A stretch of 64,000 nt of DNA from Parabacteroides sp. PH5-46 (GCF_029892785.1 NZ_JARXXA010000013.1:58393-122392); one strand, 5' to 3'. Positions 47,152 through 55,602 are shown, counted from the first letter of the stretch. The notes: generated by a model from the sequence alone, not told the origin. Numbers and translations are program-made.

Positions 47152-48565
47152 ACGACTCGGCAATGCGTTGCTTAATCGGCCGCCTCAACCAGCGCGTAGG
47201 GATCAGCTTTTCACAACTATGCACATCGTGCTGGAATATTTTCTTCATCTGTAATGCAAAGTCTTTCTGATAGATAAACGCATTTACTTCAAAATTGTGT
47301 TCAAAGCTGCGGAAATCCATATTGGAAGAGCCGATACAGGCTATCTCGTCATCGCAGACAACCAGCTTGGCATGCAAAAAGCCCGACTCATAAAAGAACA
47401 CTTTAGCACCCGCTTTCACCATATCGTCAATGAAAGAACGTGAAGCCATATTCGCCGTTTTGGTATCCGAGCGCTTCGGCAACATCAGCCGCACATCTAC
47501 TCCACCTAAAGCAGCCGTTTGCAAAGCCTGATTCAAGCCCTCCGTCGGAAGGAAATAAGGCGTTTGCAAATACACATACTTCTTGGCGTTGGAAATCATA
47601 AAGATAATGGATTGCAATAAGGTACGCCACGGTCCCGTAGGCCCACTAGTCAGTATCTGCATGATATTGTCGGAATAAACAGCCGCCGGAGGATAATATA
47701 TTTTGTTGTTCAACAGCTTCTTACTAACCACATACCAATCGATCAAAAAAGCCGACTGAAGACCTTGCACCCCTTTGCCTACAAACTTAAAATGCGTATC
47801 CCGCCAGTCGCCCCAAGTAGTTCCTTTCACGTAACGGTCGGCAATATTCATCCCTCCCATAAAGCCTACTTTGCCGTCTATTATTACAATTTTCCGGTGA
47901 TTCCGGTAGTTCACCTTACTGGCAAGCACTGGGAAAGCCACCCGCAGGAAAGCATATACCTCTATGCCGGCTTCTGTCATTTCCTTGAAGAACTTAGGCT
48001 TTACGTTCCAGCAACCTACATCATCATATAATACACGTACTTCTACTCCGGCTTTGGCCTTATTGATCAGTATGCTTTTTATCTGATTGCCTATTTCGTC
48101 GTCTAGAAAGATATAATACTGTAAATGAATATGATGAGTAGCCTGTTCCAGTTCTTCCATCAGAGCGTTGAACTTATCCGGACCGCTTGTATAAGTAGTA
48201 ACTTCCGTACCGTAAAACAGAGGGGTCTGATGATTATGCCCCAGCAAAGTAACCAGGGGTTTATATTGTTCGGGTACAACACAAAAATCCTGCATGTGCT
48301 TGCCTCCGGTATGTGGATGCTTCATGATGCGTTTGTAGGTACGGCGCGAGATAATCCGCTGCTTGCGGTTGTCTTGTCCGAAATAGAAATAAAACAACAA
48401 GCCTACTCCCGGCAGAAACATTAACACAATTACCCAGGGGATGGTTTTTAAAGGATTCCGGTTTTCCGTAATAATAACCAACACCAAGCCCAGGATAGTC
48501 AGCGAGTAAAGGAGAATAAAAATCAGCCCTACTACCGTTTTTATTTCAATTGAAGTCCACCACAT
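47123..48565 (-). CDS. cls: Cardiolipin synthase (phospholipase D family)
   Basis: Joins two phosphatidylglycerol molecules to cardiolipin. The 480 residues begin with two membrane helices (VVGLIFILLYSLTILGLVLV and a second). Two HKD motifs follow: NHRKIVIIDGKVGFMGGMN near residue 220 and HAKLVVCDDEIACIGSSN near 397. The size and layout fit bacterial ClsA. Confidence 0.95.
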   Translation of the reverse strand: MWWTSIEIKTVVGLIFILLYSLTILGLVLVIITENRNPLKTIPWVIVLMFLPGVGLLFYFYFGQDNRKQRIISRRTYKRIMKHPHTGGKHMQDFCVVPEQYKPLVTLLGHNHQTPLFYGTEVTTYTSGPDKFNALMEELEQATHHIHLQYYIFLDDEIGNQIKSILINKAKAGVEVRVLYDDVGCWNVKPKFFKEMTEAGIEVYAFLRVAFPVLASKVNYRNHRKIVIIDGKVGFMGGMNIADRYVKGTTWGDWRDTHFKFVGKGVQGLQSAFLIDWYVVSKKLLNNKIYYPPAAVYSDNIMQILTSGPTGPWRTLLQSIIFMISNAKKYVYLQTPYFLPTEGLNQALQTAALGGVDVRLMLPKRSDTKTANMASRSFIDDMVKAGAKVFFYESGFLHAKLVVCDDEIACIGSSNMDFRSFEHNFEVNAFIYQKDFALQMKKIFQHDVHSCEKLIPTRWLRRPIKQRIAESFMRLFSPLL

Positions 48566-48699
48566 AAGTATTCTTCCTGCAACATGAATTGTAAAGTTAA
48601 GAAAGGTTATGAAATAATCAACTACCCTTGCTTGTATTTCTCGGATATTTATTTGACCTTCGCCGGATAAATAAATGATTAAACGAATCCAGTGGGTCT

Positions 48700-49431
48700 A
48701 TGAAACTGGCCATGTCTCAACCTTATTTTTTTCCGTATATCGGTTATTTCCAATTAATACACGCTGCCGACAGGTTTATTCTCTACGATAACCTCTTGTA
48801 TAATAAGAGAGGTTGGGTACAAAGGAACCGGATCTATACCGCCGGCAAGGGAGAGGACTACATCATTGTCCCCCTGAAAAGCAGAAGCTACAGCAAATAT
48901 ATCAACGAGTTAGCCATCGACTATTCTAATCCTTGGAAAGAAAAACTACTCAAAAAATTACGACATAGTTACAAGAAGGCAGCTTACTACGAAGAGATAT
49001 ATCCGTTCATAGCCTCTCTACTGGCAGAAGACTATCTTTTGTTGAGCCAATTAAACAACCGGACCATCCGGGCTACTGCCAACTTATTAGGTATTCAGAC
49101 TACAATTATAAGCAATAGCCAGGCGTATGAAACTATAGAAGAAGAGCTAAAAAACCGGGAATGCTCATATGAAGCGAAAACACAACGCATCCTACTGGCA
49201 TGCCAGAAAGAGAAAGCAGACACCTACATCAATGCCATCGGAGGGTTGGCGTTATACTCCAAAGATATCTTCCGGGCCAACGGAATTGATCTTCGTTTTG
49301 TACAAACAGCGGTCTATACGTACCGGCAACAAGCAACAGATTTTATTCCTCACCTCTCTATCATAGACGTCTTATTCAACTGTGGAACTGAGAAAACCAA
49401 AGAGCTACTCACCCATTACACACTGATATAA
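48700..49431 (+). CDS. WbqC-like family protein
   Basis: A 243-residue soluble protein with the WbqC signature MSQPYFFPYIGYFQLI at the N terminus and LYDNLLYNKRGWVQRNRI just after. WbqC proteins occur in O-antigen and other surface-glycan clusters and are thought to have a catalytic role similar to acyl- or glycine-transfer steps, but no reaction is firmly known to me. The gene converges on the DegT aminotransferase gene with a 6-base gap, so it belongs to the same neighbourhood as the four-gene biosynthetic run though on the other strand. Confidence 0.88.
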   Translation: MKLAMSQPYFFPYIGYFQLIHAADRFILYDNLLYNKRGWVQRNRIYTAGKGEDYIIVPLKSRSYSKYINELAIDYSNPWKEKLLKKLRHSYKKAAYYEEIYPFIASLLAEDYLLLSQLNNRTIRATANLLGIQTTIISNSQAYETIEEELKNRECSYEAKTQRILLACQKEKADTYINAIGGLALYSKDIFRANGIDLRFVQTAVYTYRQQATDFIPHLSIIDVLFNCGTEKTKELLTHYTLI

Positions 49432-49437
49432 GCCGGA

Positions 49438-50547
49438 TCAGGCAAAATAACTTAACACCCGCTCCACATCCTCTTCCGTCAGGTCATGATGCATGGGCAA
49501 ACAGATAACGGAATCGGCAATCCGGTTGGCTACTGCCAGGTTTTCCGCTCGTGCCGAAGGATACGTATTATAAGGAGGGAAAGACGTTATCAGCGGATAA
49601 AAATACCGGCGGCAGAGTATCCCCTCTTCTTTCATCTTTACATACAACTCATCCCGTGTCATCTTAAATGTGTCTTTGTCTATCAGTATAGGGAAATAGG
49701 CATAGGTATACTTCACCCCTTCTTTTTCTTCCGGGAAAGACACGCCCCGAACAGAATACAAAGCCTGTCGATACTGCCGGAAAACAACCTGCCGCTTCTC
49801 TATGGCAGAGGCTGCATCCTTTAAAGCCAGCAGTCCATAAGCAGCACGTACTTCATCCATCTTACCGTTTATTCCCGGGAACAAAACTTCCGTTTCAGAG
49901 GCAAAACCGTAATTCCGCAAAGAGTCGATACGCTTCTTCATTTCCTTGTCATGGCAAACAATGGCTCCTCCCTCAATGGTATTATAGACCTTCGTAGCGC
50001 TCAAACTTAAAACAGACAAGTCTCCGGCATTCAGTAAGGATTCTCCGTTCACTTCTACACCAAAAACATGCGCTGCATCATAGATTACCTGTAAGTTATG
50101 CTCTTTTGCTATGTCGGTAATCTCAGTCGTCCGGGCAGGATAGCCATAAATATTCACCGGTAAGATGCCACGGGTTTTCGGGCTTATAGCCTCCCGTATC
50201 CGGGCAGGATCTATATTACAATCATCCGGAGATATGTCGGCAAAGACAGGTGTCAGCCCACTCCAGGATAAAGCATGTGCCGTAGCCACAAAGCTATAGG
50301 GTGTTGTAATCACCTCGCCGGAGATATCCAGGGCCTTCAGGGCACACAACAAAGCCGTTGTCCCATTGGTAAACAATGACAGATAAGGAACTTTCAGATA
50401 GTCACATAATGCTTCTTCCAGGGCTTGGTGGTACGAGCCGCCGTTCGATATCCACTTATTTTTCCATATCTCCTCCAGATAAGGGATAAAGGCTTCAAGC
50501 GAAGGCAATAAAGGAGAAGCAACAGTTATCGGTTTCTTTTTCATCAT
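49438..50547 (-). CDS. DegT/DnrJ/EryC1/StrS-family aminotransferase
   Basis: A 369-residue PLP enzyme. The Schiff-base lysine is in LSLSATKVYNTIEGGAIV (near residue 184), with LFTNGTTALLCALKALD and IYDAAHVFGV upstream as usual. Members aminate keto-sugars linked to nucleotides, or act on cyclitols or small keto compounds. It is last in a run of ATP-grasp-like, radical SAM, GT2 and this gene, 12 bases after the GT2 gene. Confidence 0.93.
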   Translation of the reverse strand: MMKKKPITVASPLLPSLEAFIPYLEEIWKNKWISNGGSYHQALEEALCDYLKVPYLSLFTNGTTALLCALKALDISGEVITTPYSFVATAHALSWSGLTPVFADISPDDCNIDPARIREAISPKTRGILPVNIYGYPARTTEITDIAKEHNLQVIYDAAHVFGVEVNGESLLNAGDLSVLSLSATKVYNTIEGGAIVCHDKEMKKRIDSLRNYGFASETEVLFPGINGKMDEVRAAYGLLALKDAASAIEKRQVVFRQYRQALYSVRGVSFPEEKEGVKYTYAYFPILIDKDTFKMTRDELYVKMKEEGILCRRYFYPLITSFPPYNTYPSARAENLAVANRIADSVICLPMHHDLTEEDVERVLSYFA

Positions 50548-50559
50548 TTTCTATCCTTT

Positions 50560-51519
50560 TCATCTTTTGCAAAAACGTCCCCGCAGCAACGGAACGATAT
50601 ATATTTTAATCAACAAGAGACTTTTGTCCGTAAAGGAAACTTGTTTAAAATCTTCTCTAAAACCCGGATATACTTTTATAGCGAATCCATTGCGTCTCGA
50701 CAAAACACTGGATTGTATCAACAACTTTCTCATTACAAAACAGTAGTTATACCGGGAATCTGTCAGTTCATTAAAGCGGTCCAGCATTTCCAACTCTGTT
50801 TCTATCAGTTTCTGCTGACCGGACGTATCATTCGCACGTAGTCTTTTCCCATGCGAACCGGGTGTCCCTTTCCGGTAAACCGACATATCTTCTTGTAGGT
50901 AATACACCTTCCCCCGGGTTGCCAGATAAAGAATCAGCGGCGAATCTCCCACATGCGAACGGAGGCAAAAATCCGGATAATCATCCATCAGGGCTTTCCG
51001 GTATACCATAGAAGCCGTAGGCCAGTATATTCTTTTCCGGCGAATAATATCCAGCATCAGAGCCTGTTGGCTTTCCCTATAAATCTTCTTAACTTTTCTT
51101 TTTCCATCGGGAAATACTACAATCGAATTATGCATGCACAACGATACTCCGGGATCCTTGTCCAATACATCCACCTGCTTTTGCAGCTTCAAGGGGTCTA
51201 TCCAGTAATCATCCCCTTCACACAGTGCGATGTATTCTCCTCTGGAGATGGGGAGCAAAAAAGTAGTAACGATTGCCCTTGTACGACTCGAATACTGGTT
51301 CTCGGTCTGAATAAGCGGGCGTATCAATCCGGGATAAGCAGCCGCATATTCCCTCACAATGGCTGTTGTACCATCTGTAGAGGCGTCATCATGTATCAGA
51401 ATCTCAAAGGCGAAGTTTGTTTTCTGCATCAGGAATCCCTCCAGGCATTGCCGGATGTAATCCCGGTGGTTATAGGTAACGCAGCAGATACTAACTTTTA
51501 TGTTTGAAGCTTCACTCAT
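50560..51519 (-). CDS. Family 2 glycosyltransferase
   Basis: A 319-residue GT-A transferase. I prefer the ATG at 51519, which overlaps the radical SAM stop by 8 bases; one at 51531 is the alternative. Motifs are VSICCVTYNHRDYIRQCLEG, ILIHDDASTDGT and ALCEGDDYWIDPLKLQ (the DxD-like metal site). There is no membrane helix, so it acts at the cytoplasmic face. Donor and acceptor are unknown. Confidence 0.9.
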   Translation of the reverse strand: MSEASNIKVSICCVTYNHRDYIRQCLEGFLMQKTNFAFEILIHDDASTDGTTAIVREYAAAYPGLIRPLIQTENQYSSRTRAIVTTFLLPISRGEYIALCEGDDYWIDPLKLQKQVDVLDKDPGVSLCMHNSIVVFPDGKRKVKKIYRESQQALMLDIIRRKRIYWPTASMVYRKALMDDYPDFCLRSHVGDSPLILYLATRGKVYYLQEDMSVYRKGTPGSHGKRLRANDTSGQQKLIETELEMLDRFNELTDSRYNYCFVMRKLLIQSSVLSRRNGFAIKVYPGFREDFKQVSFTDKSLLLIKIYIVPLLRGRFCKR

Positions 51520-52735
51520 GCCCTTTATCAAACAGTCTTGTCTGATATCCCAGACAGCGGTACCCCTTGGAGGCCGATAGTTTATCCATTCTTTTTATCG
51601 CTTCAGATACTTCGCCCAGCTCTCGTTTCACCCAGCTACATAAGCTAATGGATATGCCATATGCTCCGGCTATTTTCTCTATCAGGTTGAGTTTATCAAT
51701 ACATACCTGTTTGTCCGGTGCCAGGCGGCTGCGTTGTTTGATATGCTTCTGGTTAGCCTCCGGCAGGTAAGGGTAAAAGAATTCGCCTACCTTATCAGGA
51801 TCGTAATAATGGATATATTGGGCTACCAGCACCAGGTTGCGGATCTCAGCCGTAAAAAATTCCGGTTTAATATTCTTCACGCCCGATCCGGCCAATAGTT
51901 TCATGTAAGCAGTAATCGTTTCCTCTGTAAGATACGGGATAAATAGCGGCTGACAAAGAACAGACTCGGCATAAACACCTATCTCCCGGCATTTTTGCAA
52001 AAGCTCCAGCCGCTCGTGTATATCCGCCACATTCGGCTCCAGTATATCCCGCAGGTACGAAGGCATAATACCAATGCTTCCGTTCAGTTGTACTTTGGAC
52101 GATAGCTCTTTCAACAGTTCAAAAACCGACACTCCTTTATGGCGGATAGCCAGATGCTTCATTCCGGCTTTGGTTACAATAAACAAGCGCACCTTAGAGT
52201 CGGGATATTGCTCAAAATGGGCAATACAGGTTCGCAGAATATCATGTGCCAACCCATTGTAAAGATGCGTTTCGGAAAAGGCTTCTGTTTTAGGAGAAAA
52301 ATAATAAAAGACTGCTTTGTCCCTGTTCCGCTCCAGCGAATGGGCTAATTTCTCGGCATAATTGGTATATACGTCAATGCCTTGCACATGCTGCCCGTCT
52401 GTTACAAGGCAATACTGGCATCCGGCAGCACACGAGCCCGACGAAGGCGATATCTCCAGCACATTTGTCGGACATAAACCGGTGTAATTATGTATTTCCA
52501 ATTCTTCCGTAACCTCAGCCAATTTCTCCGTGTATTGCTTCACAGGGTTTAAGGCCTTTCGCTTAAATATAGCTTTATACCAGTCTGAGCCGGCAATAAG
52601 TTGCTTATTTACTTCTTCGGTTATCGGGTAGTCAACGCCCAGCGTCTTCAACACACCGGCATGAATATCAAATGGCGCAAACTGCTCCAGATCATAACAA
52701 ATAGCCCGTTCTTCCAACAAATCAAAACTCACCAT
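51512..52735 (-). CDS. Radical SAM enzyme, SplB-like group
   Basis: A 407-residue protein started at the ATG at 52735, 4 bases after the upstream stop; an ATG at 52762 would overlap it. The [4Fe-4S] motif SCAAGCQYCLVTDG (CX3CX2C) is near residues 100-107. The following barrel has YYFSPKTEAF and LFIVTKAGMKHL, which recall the spore photoproduct lyase-like group. Known members act on DNA lesions, but the setting among an ATP-grasp-like gene, a GT2 and an aminotransferase suggests a biosynthetic role here. No SPASM-type cysteine cluster is obvious at the C terminus. Confidence 0.78.
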   Translation of the reverse strand: MVSFDLLEERAICYDLEQFAPFDIHAGVLKTLGVDYPITEEVNKQLIAGSDWYKAIFKRKALNPVKQYTEKLAEVTEELEIHNYTGLCPTNVLEISPSSGSCAAGCQYCLVTDGQHVQGIDVYTNYAEKLAHSLERNRDKAVFYYFSPKTEAFSETHLYNGLAHDILRTCIAHFEQYPDSKVRLFIVTKAGMKHLAIRHKGVSVFELLKELSSKVQLNGSIGIMPSYLRDILEPNVADIHERLELLQKCREIGVYAESVLCQPLFIPYLTEETITAYMKLLAGSGVKNIKPEFFTAEIRNLVLVAQYIHYYDPDKVGEFFYPYLPEANQKHIKQRSRLAPDKQVCIDKLNLIEKIAGAYGISISLCSWVKRELGEVSEAIKRMDKLSASKGYRCLGYQTRLFDKGHE

Positions 52736-52739
52736 ATAC

Positions 52740-53999
52740 TTACAATATAAATCGATCGGCAAAGCCGGAATAGTTATCAGTAAAGCAAGCGGCCATTTTC
52801 CGGTCGTCCACCCGGTTGGTCACCTCAAAAGAAGAGGTACGGAAAATACCCGGCCCCAAAAAGCAATCATCAAAACAGAGCAAAGTACCCACCACAAAAT
52901 CGCTGTATATATGCTCACCAATCGTAGAGTCAAGTCGTTGCTGCCGGATAAAAGGCTGCAAAACCATCGCTTCTATAAGAGGAGAAGCAAATACCCCCTC
53001 CCACTCTTCCTCCGAACAGGTACAGCCTACGTAGACTTGCTCACTCTTTCCCAGCAACGCATGTTTCAGCACCCAGCCGTCTTTCTGCCTCCGGGCATCA
53101 TGCCATAGTTCCGGGTTTTGCAAGCGTGTATAAGTCGGGATTAAATAAGGGCGAAGAAACGCTATATCATCTTCTTCCAGGCATTGGGACTGAAAATGGG
53201 CATCAGATAATACCGCCAGAAAGCGTTTGTCGTGAATCAGAAAGATAGTCCGCATATCATTCAACGCGTTGGAGGCAGCTATCGCATGCAAGGTTTCATC
53301 ATCCAGTCGCTCCATATCGTATTGGTTCAATTCATTCACTACCGCACAGTTCGCCAGTTCCGGAGAGGAAGGCTTTATCTGCTCCGGAGACAACACATGT
53401 ACCGGAATACCCAAAGCCTCAAAAAAGGGGGTATAATACTTGATATCACAGGGTTTGTCAGCACTTTTCAAAACGCACAAACGCTCGAAGCGTCCCCAAT
53501 AGTCAAACAAGTAATGCAGAAAACGTTCATACTCCGGCCTCTCCAGGTAAGACACATAGGGGTAATTGCAGGTGCCTATATATTCGGATATCCCCGACAT
53601 AAAATAGCCATTCAAGGGGAAACGAGCGCCTATCTCGCAGATTTTGATCTGTCCACTACGATCTATCAGAAAGTCCGGGCGATACGTTCCTATGCGATAC
53701 GGGTAAGGCCGGCAAATATCAACTACTCGCCGGGCAACATCCGGAATCGGGAATATCTGCTCAAATTCCCCGAAATGCCCAACATAATACCAAATAGCCT
53801 TGTACAACAAACGCTGCAAGCGATTCCACCTGGCATACGTATCAGAGGGTATAATAGCAGGAGTATCCAGGTACCATTGAGCAAGATACGTTCGTTTAGT
53901 GTCGGCAATTTCCTTAAAAACACAAGCTATATTATTTCGCATAAACTTTCTGCAAACCATATTAAATCCAAAGGTATATATTTTTGCTTGTTTACTCAT
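52740..53999 (-). CDS. Unrecognised protein with ATP-grasp-like features
   Basis: A 419-residue soluble protein. I do not recognise a named family with certainty. Several pieces recall an ATP-grasp ligase of the glutathionylspermidine synthase-like, circularly permuted type: YRPDFLIDRSGQIKICEIGA (near 110), GWVLKHALLGKSEQVYVGC (near 308), AMVLQPFIRQQ (near 342) and a C-terminal RTSSFEVTNRVDD. Such enzymes join a carboxylate to an amine using ATP. The start overlaps the stop of the envelope protein gene upstream, and the radical SAM gene follows after 4 bases. The other ATG, at 54002, is equally possible. Confidence 0.55.
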   Translation of the reverse strand: MSKQAKIYTFGFNMVCRKFMRNNIACVFKEIADTKRTYLAQWYLDTPAIIPSDTYARWNRLQRLLYKAIWYYVGHFGEFEQIFPIPDVARRVVDICRPYPYRIGTYRPDFLIDRSGQIKICEIGARFPLNGYFMSGISEYIGTCNYPYVSYLERPEYERFLHYLFDYWGRFERLCVLKSADKPCDIKYYTPFFEALGIPVHVLSPEQIKPSSPELANCAVVNELNQYDMERLDDETLHAIAASNALNDMRTIFLIHDKRFLAVLSDAHFQSQCLEEDDIAFLRPYLIPTYTRLQNPELWHDARRQKDGWVLKHALLGKSEQVYVGCTCSEEEWEGVFASPLIEAMVLQPFIRQQRLDSTIGEHIYSDFVVGTLLCFDDCFLGPGIFRTSSFEVTNRVDDRKMAACFTDNYSGFADRFIL

Positions 54000-54001
54000 C
54001 A

Positions 54002-54499
54002 TTATCGTTTCAACAATTTTAACAATATAGCTCCCGCCAGAAAAAATCCTACTATCACTAAAAACAACCAGGGTCCCTTCTTCTTTTTCTCTACCCGTTC
54101 TGTATTCAATACTTCGCTGTTTGTTTCTACAATTGCTTTCGTATCTGTTTCCGTATGTAGCGACGAGAAAGACCCTTCTTCTTTTTTATCCTCGGCCCTG
54201 ATAATTGTAAGTGTCCGTACAAACTGACGGTTAGAGCTATCAGGTGGCAGCCACTCGATATGCCTGATGTCAATCGTTTTATTTCCCCATTCGTGCGAAG
54301 CATACTGTAATTGCAGGCTATCCGTCTGCCGGTACACAGAATTCATGTCTTCACGGGTAAAAAGCTGGCTTTCCCGTTTCACACTACAACCAACCCATAA
54401 GAACATGAAGAATGATGAATGTAGAATAAAGAATAACTTGCGGCTCTTATTCATCATGCTACGTTCTTCATTCTTCATTAAATTTCCTGTATTTCTCAT
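54002..54499 (-). CDS. Small membrane-anchored envelope protein of unknown function
   Basis: A 165-residue protein starting at ATGA, 4 bases overlapping the M15 peptidase stop; a start at Met15/16 is also possible. It has an N-terminal hydrophobic segment ending in a weak lipobox (FLWVGC), a middle part of polar beta-type sequence and a C-terminal membrane helix (GPWLFLVIVGFFLAGAILLKLLKR, quoted as two parts GPWLFLVIVGFF and LAGAILLKLLKR). Anchors at both ends and its position after a holin- and endolysin-like pair recall a spanin, but the match is to layout only. Its signal region is encoded by an inverted repeat. Confidence 0.6.
   Translation of the reverse strand: MRNTGNLMKNEERSMMNKSRKLFFILHSSFFMFLWVGCSVKRESQLFTREDMNSVYRQTDSLQLQYASHEWGNKTIDIRHIEWLPPDSSNRQFVRTLTIIRAEDKKEEGSFSSLHTETDTKAIVETNSEVLNTERVEKKKKGPWLFLVIVGFFLAGAILLKLLKR
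54405..54478. repeat. Imperfect inverted repeat inside the signal region of the envelope protein gene
   Basis: Arms of 30 bases (54405-54434 and 54449-54478) match at 25 positions when one is inverted. They consist of GAAGAATGA and GTAGAAT-like words. The element encodes about residues 8-32 of the 165-residue protein. Confidence 0.7.
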
Positions 54500-54924
54500 T
54501 TAATAAGGACCATTCTTCTGTTAGTACCAATGTTACGGATCGAAAGATGCAGGAAGTTTTGCTTCTTGTACAAAATAGCCTGATCAAAAGGGAGCTCATG
54601 CGCCAGTAAAACGCCCAATAGCTTAGAGGCATTGTCGTTTACTACACAGTCGGCTGCTTCACCTTTTACATGTTGGCTCGAGGCCACCCCGCCTACCAGT
54701 TTGTTTAATTGGGGGCAACGATAGCCGCTGCTAATCCGTATCGGTTGTCCGTAGGCCAGTCGCAGAGGTTGCAACAAGCGCTTCACCAGTCCCACTATAG
54801 CTTCTTCCGTCTTCTCATCCGGCACATTATCTATCCCATGTTTATTGGCAGTTGCCGAGTTCAGCATTTCATCCCATGTAAAATCCCGGCTTATCGGGTA
54901 TCGGGGTCGTATATTCTTTATCAT
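54496..54924 (-). CDS. M15-family peptidase, endolysin-like
   Basis: A 142-residue single-domain peptidase (Peptidase_M15_3 type). Zinc-site motifs are visible: SGYRCPQLNKLVGGVASSQH (the SxxxGxAxD-type region), KGEAADCV (Asp) and the C-terminal FLHLSIR (His). No signal peptide is present, as in phage endolysins, which need a holin or another export route. The two-helix membrane protein gene lies 29 bases upstream. Confidence 0.85.
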   Translation of the reverse strand: MIKNIRPRYPISRDFTWDEMLNSATANKHGIDNVPDEKTEEAIVGLVKRLLQPLRLAYGQPIRISSGYRCPQLNKLVGGVASSQHVKGEAADCVVNDNASKLLGVLLAHELPFDQAILYKKQNFLHLSIRNIGTNRRMVLIK

Positions 54925-54953
54925 TTTTAATAAACTTAATTGACTTAATAAAC

Positions 54954-55214
54954 TTAATTTTCAAAACTCTCTTCCCGTTCTGCGTGTTCCGTTCTGCGTA
55001 TTGCTTTCTTATAAGAATAATCCACACCAAACAATGCACCGGCAAACGTACAAGTCTCTCCAAAGGCTACCAGCACACTGCTGTCTATTTGTCCTGTCGG
55101 ATGGGTCCAGAAACCGGAAAACAAGAGAACAATCCCGCTCAAAGTGAGCAGGACTGCTATCAGTAGTTGTAGGTTAATCGAGATGCGTTCTGTCGCATTC
55201 TTCTGTTTCAACAT
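54954..55214 (-). CDS. Small two-helix membrane protein, holin-like
   Basis: An 86-residue protein started at the ATG at 55214 (an ATG at 55232 is possible). It has two hydrophobic segments (LQLLIAVLLTLSGIVLLFSG and SSVLVAFGETCTFAGALFGV) and a charged C-terminal tail, the topology of a class II holin. The last 17 codons are encoded by a GTTCTGCGT repeat arm (54976-55004). It overlaps the HU-like gene by 41 bases. Confidence 0.6.
   Translation of the reverse strand: MLKQKNATERISINLQLLIAVLLTLSGIVLLFSGFWTHPTGQIDSSVLVAFGETCTFAGALFGVDYSYKKAIRRTEHAEREESFEN
54976..55004 (-). repeat. GTTCTGCGT-family repeat arm inside the holin-like gene
   Basis: These 29 bases match the arm of the intergenic repeat at 18998-19026 (reverse complement) with one difference. 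In frame they encode part of AIRRTEHAERE at the C terminus of the membrane protein. Confidence 0.85.
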
Positions 55215-55602
55215 AAGGCTTCTCTTGTTCAAAGTTTACTCTTGCTTTGGTTTGTCGCAGGCTGGCTCCCGGTGAGAATACAATGTGCGCATTCTTAATA
55301 TACGAGGCATTGAAATCCTTTTTGTTTTCCGCACCGGTTGAGCGGATCGTCAGCCGGAAATTTCCAAACTCACCCAATTGCACAATGTTACCCGAACGCA
55401 ATTCCACATGCATCACCCAGTTCAACGAATCCAGTATCGCTTTCACATCCGCACTCGACATGGCGCATCGTGCCGAAACCAGGTCACACAACTTCTCCAT
55501 ATCACAATAACCACCTGATTTTGCTACTGCAAACGTTTTCACTTTACCGGCATCCCCGCCGATGTTAATCTTTCTCTCTACTGTTCTAAATTTTAAAGCC
55601 AT
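55174..55602 (-). CDS. HU-like DNA-binding protein
   Basis: A 142-residue protein starting at the ATG at 55602 (MALKFRTVERK). It matches the long Bacteroidetes HU-like family: a helical part around SSADVKAILDSLNWVMHVEL, the beta-saddle GNIVQLGEFGNFRLTIRS and the C-terminal FSPGASLRQTKARVNF. An acidic tail follows (VETEECDRTHLD). This type is common next to capsule loci and phage-like genes in Bacteroides. Here it is the first gene of an eight-gene run, behind the promoter at 55651-55658. Confidence 0.85.
   Translation of the reverse strand: MALKFRTVERKINIGGDAGKVKTFAVAKSGGYCDMEKLCDLVSARCAMSSADVKAILDSLNWVMHVELRSGNIVQLGEFGNFRLTIRSTGAENKKDFNASYIKNAHIVFSPGASLRQTKARVNFEQEKPYVETEECDRTHLD

Noticed and set aside
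53232..54227. A 331-codon open frame on the plus strand
   Set aside because: It lies wholly antisense to the ATP-grasp-like gene and the envelope protein gene, has no recognisable domain, and the minus-strand genes fit an overlapping operon.
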